From Paraburkholderia caledonica NBRC 102488 (GTDB taxonomy: Bacteria; Pseudomonadota; Gammaproteobacteria; Burkholderiales; Burkholderiaceae), in NCBI RefSeq assembly GCF_000685095.1, contig NZ_BAYE01000036.1, positions 1-42,790 of the forward strand: a stretch of DNA of 42,790 nucleotides. Reading direction: 5' to 3'. This document shows positions 1 through 6,627 of the stretch, piece after piece. The translations under genes and the position numbers were made by a program. Positions within the stretch are counted from its first letter, which is position 1, and each line of letters starts with the position of its first letter. The notes beneath the pieces were generated by a model. The model was not told the DNA's origin and made no database searches. It saw only the letters and a list, made by a program, of their open reading frames with translations.

Positions 1-1
1 A

Positions 2-327
2 GACGCAAGACGTCCGGAAGACTGGTCGCTGGAAGAGCGTCTGATGGCCTTGCAGGAGAGTCACGAGCTGGTGGGCGAAGCATTGAACGGCTGGTGTCGG
101 GAGCGCGGCCTGTTTGCGCATCATCTCGTTCAATGGCGAGCAGACTTCTGTGCTGCCAGTGGAACCGGCAGCCGGCGCGAGAACGCGCAGGAGGTACGGG
201 ATCTGAAACAGGCTAATGTCCAGCTGCAGCGCGAGTTGAAACGCAAGGAGAAGGCGCTGGCTGAAGCTGCAGCGCTACTGGTGCTGCAAAAAAGTACCGC
301 GCGCTGTTCGAGGGCGAGGCCGAATGA
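2..327 (+). pseudogene. IS3-family transposase OrfA, 5'-truncated by window and frameshifted
   Basis: OrfA of IS3 elements is a small helix-turn-helix and leucine-zipper protein that helps OrfB bind the element ends. The frame is open from position 2 through RRPEDWSLEERLMALQESHE, so the true N-terminus is upstream of the window. The in-frame reading runs to a stop at 337, but the typical OrfA ending (QKKYRALFEGEAE) appears only after a shift of -1 at the six-A run 288-293, and it then ends at a TGA at 325-327. This TGA overlaps the OrfB start (ATGA), the arrangement expected for two separate genes. I therefore read the A-run as one base short (mutation or sequencing error); a programmed slip here is less likely because it would only restore the OrfA ending. 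Confidence 0.75.
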
Positions 328-1403
328 CGGCCCCTGAAGAGCGCAAGGAATTGATCAGCCTGATCAGCGAGGCGACCCTGGCCGGGGCTCGCCAGGCACA
401 CGCGTGCAACATTCTGGGGCTCAGTGCCCGGACCGTTCAACGCTGGCAACGCGGCGAACCTGACGCGGTGGACGGGCGCTCGTTACGGCACCATGAGCCG
501 CGCCATAAGCTTTCTGCCGACGAACGCGCCGAGCTGCTGGCGGTCGCGAACTCGCCCGAATTCGGTCATCTGCCGCCAAGCCCGATCGTACCGCGACTGG
601 CAGACCAGCAACGCTATATCGCCTCCGAATCGACGTTCTACCGGGTACTGAAGGCCGAGAAGCAACTCGCCCACCGGCGCAGCGAACGGCCGGCCCACGC
701 TCGCAGCAAACCCCGTTCGGTTTGTGCCGACGCGCCGAACCAGTTGTTTTCCTGGGACATCACATATTTGCCGACGACGATCCGCGGACAGTATTTTTAT
801 CTGTACCTGTTTCTGGATGTATTTAGTCGCAAGATCGTCGGCTGGCAGGTCTACGCCGAGGAACGCAGCGCGCTGGCCAGCGAAGTCCTCCGGGACCTTT
901 GCGCACGCGAAGCGATACAGCCCGATCAGGTGATTCTGCATTCGGATAACGGCGGCCCGATGAAAGGCGCGACGATGCTCGCCACCCTCCAGGCGCTGGG
1001 TGTCATGCCGTCGTTGAGTCGTCCGGGTGTAAGCAACGGCAACCCTTATTCCGAGTCGCTGTTCAAGACCCTGAAGTACCGCCCCGCTTACCCACTCAAG
1101 GCGTTCGACACCCTGTTTGCCGCACGCGCCTGGGTGGGCGCACTGGTGCGCTGGTACAACCACGAACATCGTCACAGTGCGATCCGGTTCGTGACGCCAG
1201 CGCAACGCCATGCGAATCTCGATCAGGACATCCTGGACCGACGCGCGGCGCTCTACGAGAGCGCCCGGCAGCGCAATCCGCTACGATGGAAACGCCGCAA
1301 GCGCAACTGGCAGCGTGTAGATGCAGTGCATCTGAACCCGGATCACATTGACAACCAGGGTGCCGCCCCACAACGCCCTAACCAGGAGAGAAAGGCCGCC
1401 TGA
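324..1403 (+). CDS. IS3-family transposase OrfB (DDE integrase)
   Basis: This 359-residue protein is the catalytic subunit that cuts and joins IS ends. An N-terminal helix-turn-helix-like region (about residues 10-45, ending LSARTVQRW) precedes an rve integrase core. The acidic triad is visible: D145 in FSWDITYL, D208 in HSDNGGPM and E244 in NPYSESLFKTLKY, with the 35-residue D-E spacing of IS3 enzymes. The C-terminal region (WYNHEHRHSAIRF, residues about 275-290) is also typical. The ATG overlaps the OrfA stop. The gene is full length and open, so it could supply transposase in trans even if OrfA is broken. Confidence 0.93.
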   Translation: MTAPEERKELISLISEATLAGARQAHACNILGLSARTVQRWQRGEPDAVDGRSLRHHEPRHKLSADERAELLAVANSPEFGHLPPSPIVPRLADQQRYIASESTFYRVLKAEKQLAHRRSERPAHARSKPRSVCADAPNQLFSWDITYLPTTIRGQYFYLYLFLDVFSRKIVGWQVYAEERSALASEVLRDLCAREAIQPDQVILHSDNGGPMKGATMLATLQALGVMPSLSRPGVSNGNPYSESLFKTLKYRPAYPLKAFDTLFAARAWVGALVRWYNHEHRHSAIRFVTPAQRHANLDQDILDRRAALYESARQRNPLRWKRRKRNWQRVDAVHLNPDHIDNQGAAPQRPNQERKAA

Positions 1404-1508
1404 AATTTATTCGTTGAGGCGACAACTAGCTTGAAACTTTCCGACCTGGTCTCGTACTCCCCGTTAGACAATACTTCCCATAAGCAACGAAGTGTCGAGG
1501 AAGACTCC

Positions 1509-2404
1509 ATGCTGAAAACAGTTCAGACGAAACACCTTGTAATCGCCTATGACGAGCAAGGCAGCTCGTCGGGATGGCCGGTGGTACTGCTCCATGGCTT
1601 TCCCTACGATATCCACGCCTACGACGACGTCGGTCAACGCCTAATAGCTGAGGGCGCTCGCGTCATAACGCCCTATCTGCGCGGTTATGGCGCGACTCGG
1701 TTCCAGTCACCGACAACCATTCGCTCCGGCCAGCAGGCGGCGATGGGAGCGGACTTGCTTGCTTTGCTCGACGCCCTGACGCGTAATCGTCGGCACGTTA
1801 ATTGAAGGCAAAGAGGCTAGGCGGCGCTCCATCTCTTCGAACTCAGGGTCACCGGCGACCAGGCCGAACCGATGCCGGTACGAATGAATGACGACCTCAA
1901 TGAAGTCGGGGTTGTCGAACGCGGCTGCGGTCCTGGCAAATGTTGCGTCATCGAAGCGCCAGGATGGCGACCCCAGCGACCACAGCAGGCGGCATAACTC
2001 GCGGCGATTCTCTGTCAGCCCAGCTCGTCCCCGTTCGCCATGAAAATAATATTGATACCAGAGGCGCCGCTCTTCCTCGGGGTCTGCGGGTTTCATAGCA
2101 GCGGCTATGTTCTGGATGGCATAACCATTCGCTGATACCAAGCCTACGGCTCTTTCCGGATAGAGCGCAGCGACGACACACGCTGCTCTTCCGCCCCAGT
2201 CGTATCCGGCGAGCACTGCCCGGTCCATCGCCTGAAGGCGATGCCGACGGCGTGACGCAGCTCGGCGCGGGACGCGACGCAATGAGGCGGTTCACCGGCC
2301 GTCACGAGAAGCGTGTGGTGCATGGCGCAGGACATAACCTGCCGCAGGAGGCACCTGAGGAGTTCTTCCGTGCCGTTGCTGACGTTAATGCATGGGCTAG
2401 CTGA
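1509..2404 (+). pseudogene. Epoxide-hydrolase-type alpha/beta hydrolase, broken by an internal inversion
   Basis: All parts of one alpha/beta hydrolase of roughly 298 codons are present, but the centre is flipped. The plus strand encodes the N-terminus from ATG 1509 (GAGGA 8 bases upstream), including the oxyanion-hole motif VVLLHGFPYD, to about LLALLDAL near 1778. The middle, with nucleophile motif AGYDWGGRAA (Asp), cap residues LWYQYYFHGERGRAGL and the stretch to SINVPTIT, is encoded on the minus strand from about 2231 down to 1782. The plus strand then resumes near 2234 with EGDADGVTQLGAGRDAM, the catalytic His in HGAGHNLPQEAP, and a TGA at 2402-2404. GYDWGG with a late His is typical of epoxide hydrolases and haloalkane dehalogenases. 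Translated as it stands, only a 99-residue fragment is made (stop at 1803-1805). Confidence 0.85.
1782..2240 (-). other. Inverted internal segment of the hydrolase gene
   Basis: About 450 bp carrying the central codons of the hydrolase lie in reverse orientation relative to both gene ends. The edges are placed by where each strand stops matching the family, with an uncertainty of about 10 bases. An 8-bp inverted repeat sits at the edges (CGTCGGCA at 1788-1795 and its complement at 2242-2249), and CCTGA occurs near both edges on the plus strand. No recombinase gene or recognisable site lies beside it. Confidence 0.8.
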
Positions 2405-2534
2405 CGGAAGCGCCCTCGGTAGCGCACGCCAAGGCGCTTGAGTGACCGTTTTCGCGACGGCGCATCGCTGTAGTTGCGAGCCGCGGCGGTGGGAGTCATA
2501 CCGCCAAGCATGCAAGGCAGAAAAAGGGCCGCCC

Positions 2535-2875
2535 TAAGCCAAGGTGAGCACTACACCGTTAATAAGGATACGCATTACCACAACGCTCCCCTCAATGTTC
2601 TCGACGTGCTAGCGCTGAAGCGATTCACCGGAGGCTGGGGCGTCGGCGTCATCCCCGGCTGGGTCCAGCAATTAGGGAAGGACACCGGAGGGCTGGCCAA
2701 CGTCACCGGCGGAGCAAGCGGTCACGCTGTCGGTATCGGCCCGATGGCGACGTGGTCGGGCAAGGTGAGCAAGACGCCGGTTAGCGCATCGCTGCGCTGG
2801 GTTAATGAATTCGCCGTCAGCAACCGCCCGAAAGGCAATGCCGTTGAACTCGCGGTTAGTGCGACCTTCCAGTAA
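2535..2875 (+). pseudogene. C-terminal remnant of a Phenol_MetA_deg/SphA-type outer-membrane barrel
   Basis: The codons from about HYTVNKDTHYHN to the stop (AVELAVSATFQ) resemble the final strands of the Phenol_MetA_deg outer-membrane family: an alternating pattern with GWGVGVIPGW, an AVGIGPMATW strand, KTPVSASLRWVNEF and a terminal aromatic residue as expected for a barrel signal. About two thirds of such a protein, including its signal peptide, is missing. The upstream codons in the same frame (2474-2534) do not look like the family. The fragment may once have belonged with a catabolic gene such as the hydrolase upstream, but this is inference. Confidence 0.6.
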
Positions 2876-3127
2876 TCGGAGAGCCCTATGATACCCATCG
2901 TTATCGGGCGCAGCATTGGTCCAGCGTCGCAAGCGGGTACCGCCTAGTTGCAATAGTGTTGTCGTCAATGGCGTCGCTTGCCAGCAGTGCGGGCCGAATT
3001 GGTATCAACCCCAATTCATAGGCGCTCAAGTGCAGTACGTCGTTGTCACGCCGCCTCGATAAGCGCTACGTCGCCCTGCTTCGCCTGGGCTAGCTATGGC
3101 CGATTAGTCACAACCCGACGGATGTGG

Positions 3128-3156
3128 TTGACAATCCGGCGGCGTGGCATAGTGCT
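3128..3156 (+). promoter_or_regulatory. Candidate sigma-70 promoter of the H-NS gene
   Basis: A consensus -35 hexamer TTGACA lies at 3128-3133. A weak -10 (TAGTGC) follows at 3150-3155 with a 16-bp spacer, about 27 bases before the H-NS start. The -35 is convincing, the -10 is not. Confidence 0.35.
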
Positions 3157-3181
3157 GGCATTTCAATGGGAGAAGCGACAA

Positions 3182-3955
3182 ATGACGACACTGGAATCCT
3201 TGCAAGCAAAAATTCAAAGACTGCAGGCGCAAGCGGATGCGCTGCTCGCGAAAAAGTCGAGTGCTGTTATCGATAAGATTAAAAACTTGATGGCGGAGCA
3301 CGGTCTAACGACTGCCGACATCGATGCGCACACTGGTGGCAAAAAGCGTGGACCCAAGCCGGGCGCCAAGGCTGCGAAGAACGCGGTCCAAGCAACGGGT
3401 AAGACTAAGGGCAAGTTGTCCCCCAAGTACATCAACCCCAAAACCGGAGAGACGTGGAGTGGTCATGCTCGGCCGCCGGCGTGGATTGCTAACGTCAAGG
3501 ACCGCAGTAAATTCTTGATTGCCGGTGGTGCGCAAGCGACGGTGGCGGTGTCGAAGGGGACTGCGGGCAAAGCCAAGGCTGTCGTCAAGAAGACGGCGTC
3601 GAAGAGTGCAAGCCGAACAAAAGTCGTTGGCAACTATGTGCGCGGGCCGCAGCCGGCGCTCTATCGTGACCCCAAGACTGGCGCGACCTGGAGCGGACGT
3701 GCACGGCCGCCGGCTTGGATTGCTAACGTCAAGGACCGCAGCAAATTTTTGATTGAGGGTGCGGCCGCGGCGGGCAAACAGCCGGTACAAAAGGCTGCTG
3801 CCAAGAAAGCCACGGCGGCGAAGAAAACTGCTGCCAAGAAGGCCGCGACAAAGACGGCGGTAGCGAAGAAGGCAACGGCGAAAAAAATGGTTGTTGCCGG
3901 AAAGGTGCGCGCCACGACAAACGTCGCGGCCGCGCCCGAAGCTGCGGCTGCTTAA
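3182..3955 (+). CDS. H-NS family nucleoid protein with two DNA-binding domains and a histone H1-like tail
   Basis: This 257-residue protein would bind and silence AT-rich DNA. The start is the ATG at 3182, with GGGAGAAG about 5-12 bases upstream; codons further upstream in frame show no family match. Residues 1-45 form the coiled-coil oligomerisation part (LESLQAKIQRLQAQADALLA). Residues about 83-113 are an H-NS C-terminal domain (YINPKTGETWSGHARPPAW). Residues about 161-191 repeat it (YRDPKTGATWSGRARPPAW). The copies are 78 codons apart and nearly identical from WIANVKDRSKFLI. Residues about 198-250 are Lys/Ala-rich (AAKKATAAKKTAAKKAATK), like histone H1 tails. Burkholderia H-NS proteins usually have one DNA-binding domain and about 100 residues, so this form is enlarged. 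The first copy has His where the second has Arg in the WSGxxR core. Confidence 0.92.
   Translation: MTTLESLQAKIQRLQAQADALLAKKSSAVIDKIKNLMAEHGLTTADIDAHTGGKKRGPKPGAKAAKNAVQATGKTKGKLSPKYINPKTGETWSGHARPPAWIANVKDRSKFLIAGGAQATVAVSKGTAGKAKAVVKKTASKSASRTKVVGNYVRGPQPALYRDPKTGATWSGRARPPAWIANVKDRSKFLIEGAAAAGKQPVQKAAAKKATAAKKTAAKKAATKTAVAKKATAKKMVVAGKVRATTNVAAAPEAAAA
3425..3520 (+). repeat. Direct repeat copy 1 (H-NS DNA-binding domain)
   Basis: This segment is repeated at 3659-3754, an offset of 234 bp (78 codons). The 3' half is almost identical at DNA level, including an uninterrupted match of about 25 bases over WIANVKDRS. This points to an internal duplication that is recent or kept uniform by gene conversion. 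Confidence 0.85.
3659..3754 (+). repeat. Direct repeat copy 2 (H-NS DNA-binding domain)
   Basis: Second copy of the domain-encoding repeat described at 3425-3520. It keeps Arg in the core motif WSGRARPPAW. Confidence 0.85.
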
Positions 3956-3964
3956 GCGACCGTG

Positions 3965-3990
3965 AAAGCGAGCGCACAGAGCTCGCTTTT
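3965..3990 (+). terminator. Rho-independent terminator of the H-NS gene
   Basis: A perfect 9-bp stem (AAAGCGAGC at 3965-3973 and GCTCGCTTT at 3981-3989) with a 7-base loop begins 10 bases after the H-NS stop and ends in four T. The A-run at the other side makes it potentially useful for the convergent gene as well. Confidence 0.8.
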
Positions 3991-4020
3991 CGCCGCGTCG
4001 GCGCGCGCGATTGACGTGGC

Positions 4021-4659
4021 TTACCTCGAGCGGGTCCGCAATACGTCCAGACGGGCGGCACATTCTGCGTTCGAACCACCGCGCTTGTAGGCCTGTGCCG
4101 CCTTTGTGCTGTCGGGGACGACGTCGCCGGGAGCACTTCTGTCCCAGTACCCCTCCCAGTGCAAACCAAGGTTGTACGCGGCCGACCGGTATCCAAGCTC
4201 CAGTGCCGTGGAATACATGTCCTTGGCCATATCGAGGTCGGCGTCCATGCCGCGACCAAGCCGCGCACTGTCCGCAAGAGCTGCTGCCGCCATGCCGCGC
4301 AGCGGGTCGCTCGCCGTATAGTCCTTAAGCACATCGCCCAGAATGACGTGCCCTCCCTCGTAGTCCGCAGGCCCGCCGCTCTCCGTGACAAGAGACAGCG
4401 CAAGCGCGACCCGGAGGGATGGATGCCGGTCGGGGCCAACCCGTTCGAGCAGTCGCCGGCCGAGGTAAGGTGCGCCCGACAGCGGGCTTGTGAGCAGGCC
4501 ATTCGCAATAGCCGCGATGGATTCAAGTGAAAGAAATCCAACCTTGTTTGCCGACACAATGTGCCGGAAGAACTTTTCCACGTCGAGCGCCGGGTCGGCC
4601 TGGCGAAGTTGTGCCCACTCACGTTCAATTTGGCCCAACCAGCTGGAATCTACAGACAT
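4021..4659 (-). CDS. Sel1/TPR-repeat-like hypothetical protein
   Basis: A 212-residue, probably soluble helical protein. The start is taken at 4659 (MSVDSSWLGQIEREW), with a weak AGGA about 13 bases upstream; the longer frame to 4752 adds basic, low-complexity codons. The C-terminal third holds a Sel1-type repeat (AKDMYSTALELGYRSAAYNLGL), and the middle has helical segments such as SLRVALALSLVTESGG and GMAAAALADSARLG. Sel1 proteins usually act as scaffolds for protein contacts. It is convergent with the H-NS gene and has no obvious partner. Confidence 0.65.
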   Translation of the reverse strand: MSVDSSWLGQIEREWAQLRQADPALDVEKFFRHIVSANKVGFLSLESIAAIANGLLTSPLSGAPYLGRRLLERVGPDRHPSLRVALALSLVTESGGPADYEGGHVILGDVLKDYTASDPLRGMAAAALADSARLGRGMDADLDMAKDMYSTALELGYRSAAYNLGLHWEGYWDRSAPGDVVPDSTKAAQAYKRGGSNAECAARLDVLRTRSR

Positions 4660-5113
4660 CAGATTTGGCGTCCTGTGGTGAGTGATGAGAACGATGATAC
4701 CTCGCCGCTGCTGTTGCCTGACGGCCCGGCATGGCGAGGCCCTGTTCCCCAAAGCGTGGGTTCATAGGCCCGTCGTGTTCTGAGAGGGCGGTTAGTTATG
4801 TGCGGTTCAGGCGACGTCACGGTGCGTGATGCAAAGGACGATTGCTCAGGTTTGGCGAATGCTGCCGCCATTAACCTAGTTGCGTGAGTTGGTGGCCCGC
4901 GCCCGGTCTTTGATTGCCGACCACTAGCCGACGTTTGGAGCGCGAAACTCTACTGGCTCGCTGCGCTGCTTGGAGACGATAGCTCGCTGGCACTAAAGCA
5001 GCGCCAATGTATCTGCGCCTCGATTCGGAGCGACGTGGACTGGTCGTTGCACATCAGTCCCGGACCTGGACTTATAGGTCGGCAAGCGCGTCTCATTCTT
5101 TCCAACGCGCGCA
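4660..5113. other. Intergenic region without a supported gene
   Basis: About 450 bp between the divergent Sel1-like and LemA genes. No ORF here has a credible start signal or family match, and no strong hairpin or operator was seen. It should hold both promoters. Confidence 0.5.
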
Positions 5114-5791
5114 ATGTTGACGTGGTTGATGACGGTGGTCGTGCTGGGACTCTCCGGCTGCGGCTACAACGCTATCGAGACTAAGGACGAACAGGTGAGG
5201 GCGAGCTGGTCTGAGGTATTGGACCAGTATCAGCGTCGCGCGGACCTCATCCCCAACCTCGTGAATACAGTCAAAGGCTATGCGAGCCAGGAAAAAGAAG
5301 TGCTTATGCGTGTGACGGAAGCCCGCGCGAGACTGGGTTCGGTGCAGGCAAGCCCGGAGCTTATCAACGACCCGCAAGCATTTGCGAAATTTGAAGCGGC
5401 GCAAGCCCAGTTGACGAGTTCGCTATCACGGCTGCTGGTCGTGTCCGAGAATTATCCGCAATTGAAGTCAGACGCAAATTTCCGCGACCTGCAGGCGCAG
5501 CTCGAAGGGACCGAGAGTCGCATTGCAGTTGCCAGAAACCGGTACATCAAGGCTGTTCAGGACTACAACACTACAGTGCGGTCGTTCCCGGCGAATCTCA
5601 CAGCCAGCGTGTTCGGATATAAGGAGAAACCGAACTTCTCTGTGTCGAACGAAGCAGACATTTCCCGTCCTCCGCAGGTCAATTTCGATACAGCGCCGAC
5701 GCCCGGCGAGTGGAGCGACCAATTGAACATCCTGAAGGCAGCGAGGGTTCGCCGACTGCCTCGATCAATTCCCGTCTTGTTGTCATGCTGA
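5114..5791 (+). CDS. lemA: LemA family lipoprotein
   Basis: A 225-residue protein with a short signal and lipobox (LGLSGC, Cys16), so it is expected to be anchored in the membrane by lipidation. It then follows the LemA family throughout: KDEQVRASWSEVLDQYQRRADLIPNLV, ending near FSVSNEADISRPPQVNFDT, a long antiparallel helical protein. LemA is often encoded beside a TPM-domain (YgcG-like) membrane protein; that partner is absent, and a decayed GGDEF remnant follows instead. The last ~28 residues (from EWSDQLNILKAARV) do not look like LemA, so the 3' end may have been replaced by a rearrangement. No clear ribosome-binding site is visible before the ATG. Confidence 0.85.
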   Translation: MLTWLMTVVVLGLSGCGYNAIETKDEQVRASWSEVLDQYQRRADLIPNLVNTVKGYASQEKEVLMRVTEARARLGSVQASPELINDPQAFAKFEAAQAQLTSSLSRLLVVSENYPQLKSDANFRDLQAQLEGTESRIAVARNRYIKAVQDYNTTVRSFPANLTASVFGYKEKPNFSVSNEADISRPPQVNFDTAPTPGEWSDQLNILKAARVRRLPRSIPVLLSC

Positions 5792-5876
5792 GCCGCCTCG
5801 TCATAAGTCGCCCCGCTAGCCGTCTGACAGGTAGCAAAATACTTGAGGCAACGAGCCTAGCTCGGTAACAAAAAAC

Positions 5877-6248
5877 CTGAGTCAATGCGCACATCAACGA
5901 CGATCACGGACTCCTTGCGGAGATACTGCCCTCTGCGATTCTGCCAACGTGGCCCGAAGCTGGTCCGACGCTCCGATGTTATTGGGCGAATCGGAGGCGA
6001 GGAATTCCTGTGGTGATGCGTCTGACAACAGCAGCAGAGGCACTGCGGGTGGTTGAATGAATGCGGCGTGCGGCGCTGAGCCGAAATATGCTAAGCGTTG
6101 CGAGCAAAGAGATGGGGTATTCCGTATCGGCTGGCATTGCGCACGTGTCTCGCGGGGGATAGGTTGGACGAGACGTTCTATCGCTCCGGCCGTGCGCTCT
6201 ACAAAGCTAAACGCCTCGGCCGGAATCGGGTCGGTCGAACTATAGTCC
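5877..6248 (+). pseudogene. Decayed GGDEF (diguanylate cyclase) domain
   Basis: Pieces of a GGDEF domain can be read in order across three frames. INDDHGLLA lies near 5892, GDTALCDSANVARS near 5920, VRRSDVIGRIGGEEF near 5965-6008 (the GGEEF active-site loop), VVMRLTTAAEALRVVE near 6010, VSAGIAHVS near 6128, and LDETFYRSGRALYKAKRLGR near 6165-6230. At least three frameshifts and in-frame stops separate them. The substrate- and metal-binding region and the C-terminal ALYxAKxxGRN motif are both recognisable, so this was a complete catalytic domain. No sensor domain is visible upstream. It cannot make an active cyclase now. Confidence 0.75.
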
Positions 6249-6627
6249 GAGCCTAACCGTCTTGGGGCGCACGCTCCTCGACGCGGTATTCACGAGGCGC
6301 ATCCGCCACATAACGGCATTGATACGCGCCGCATTGGATGTCTTCACCGGCGATGCGGACGTGGTCGGCGCGTCGGAGGGTGGGAAACACGCGCCGTCAG
6401 GCGTTTGCCTTTTTCTTCCCCGCCCTGTGTGAGGGCACGCAAACACATGGTCACGTTGCCGCATTGCCGCATTGCCGCATTTCTGTTGGGCGCATTCAGC
6501 AGAGCAGGTACCTGGCGCGGTCCTTTAAAACCAAAATACGGTCGCAAGCGCCTATGATTGTTGTTGGGTCCATCGAATCCGGACCTTGCCAAAGCGGAAC
6601 GCATTCCTGAAAACCCTTACTCAGCTT
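6249..6627. other. Intergenic region, no supported gene
   Basis: About 380 bp between the GGDEF remnant and the first hybrid kinase. Only short unconvincing frames occur. A short tandem run of GCCGCATTGCCGCATT is present near 6462-6480. The kinase promoter should be here, but no clear -35/-10 pair was seen. Confidence 0.4.

Larger units (their letters stand above)
1..1440 (+). mobile_element. IS3-family insertion sequence, left part outside window
   Basis: The segment carries the overlapping orfA/orfB pair of an IS3-family element. The left end lies before the window, since the orfA reading frame is already open at position 2. The right end cannot be fixed: the orfB stop at 1401-1403 is followed by about 40 bases before the next gene begins, and the terminal repeat must lie there, but its partner is not in view. 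The element may be inactive because orfA needs a frame correction at an A-run (288-293). Confidence 0.8.

Noticed and set aside
288..293. A-run in IS3 OrfA as a programmed frameshift site
   Set aside because: The -1 slip only restores the normal OrfA end and does not fuse OrfA to OrfB, so it does not fit the usual programmed mechanism.
483..1211. Minus-strand 242-codon frame opposite IS3 OrfB
   Set aside because: It is a shadow of the real transposase codons, without a start signal or family match.
3729..4628. Minus-strand 299-codon frame across H-NS and Sel1-like genes
   Set aside because: It overlaps two supported genes in another frame and is Arg/Ser/Pro-rich, as expected for GC-rich shadow frames.
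5114..5791. lemA C-terminal tail as a frameshift
   Set aside because: No other frame restores a LemA-like end, so replacement or natural variation is more likely.
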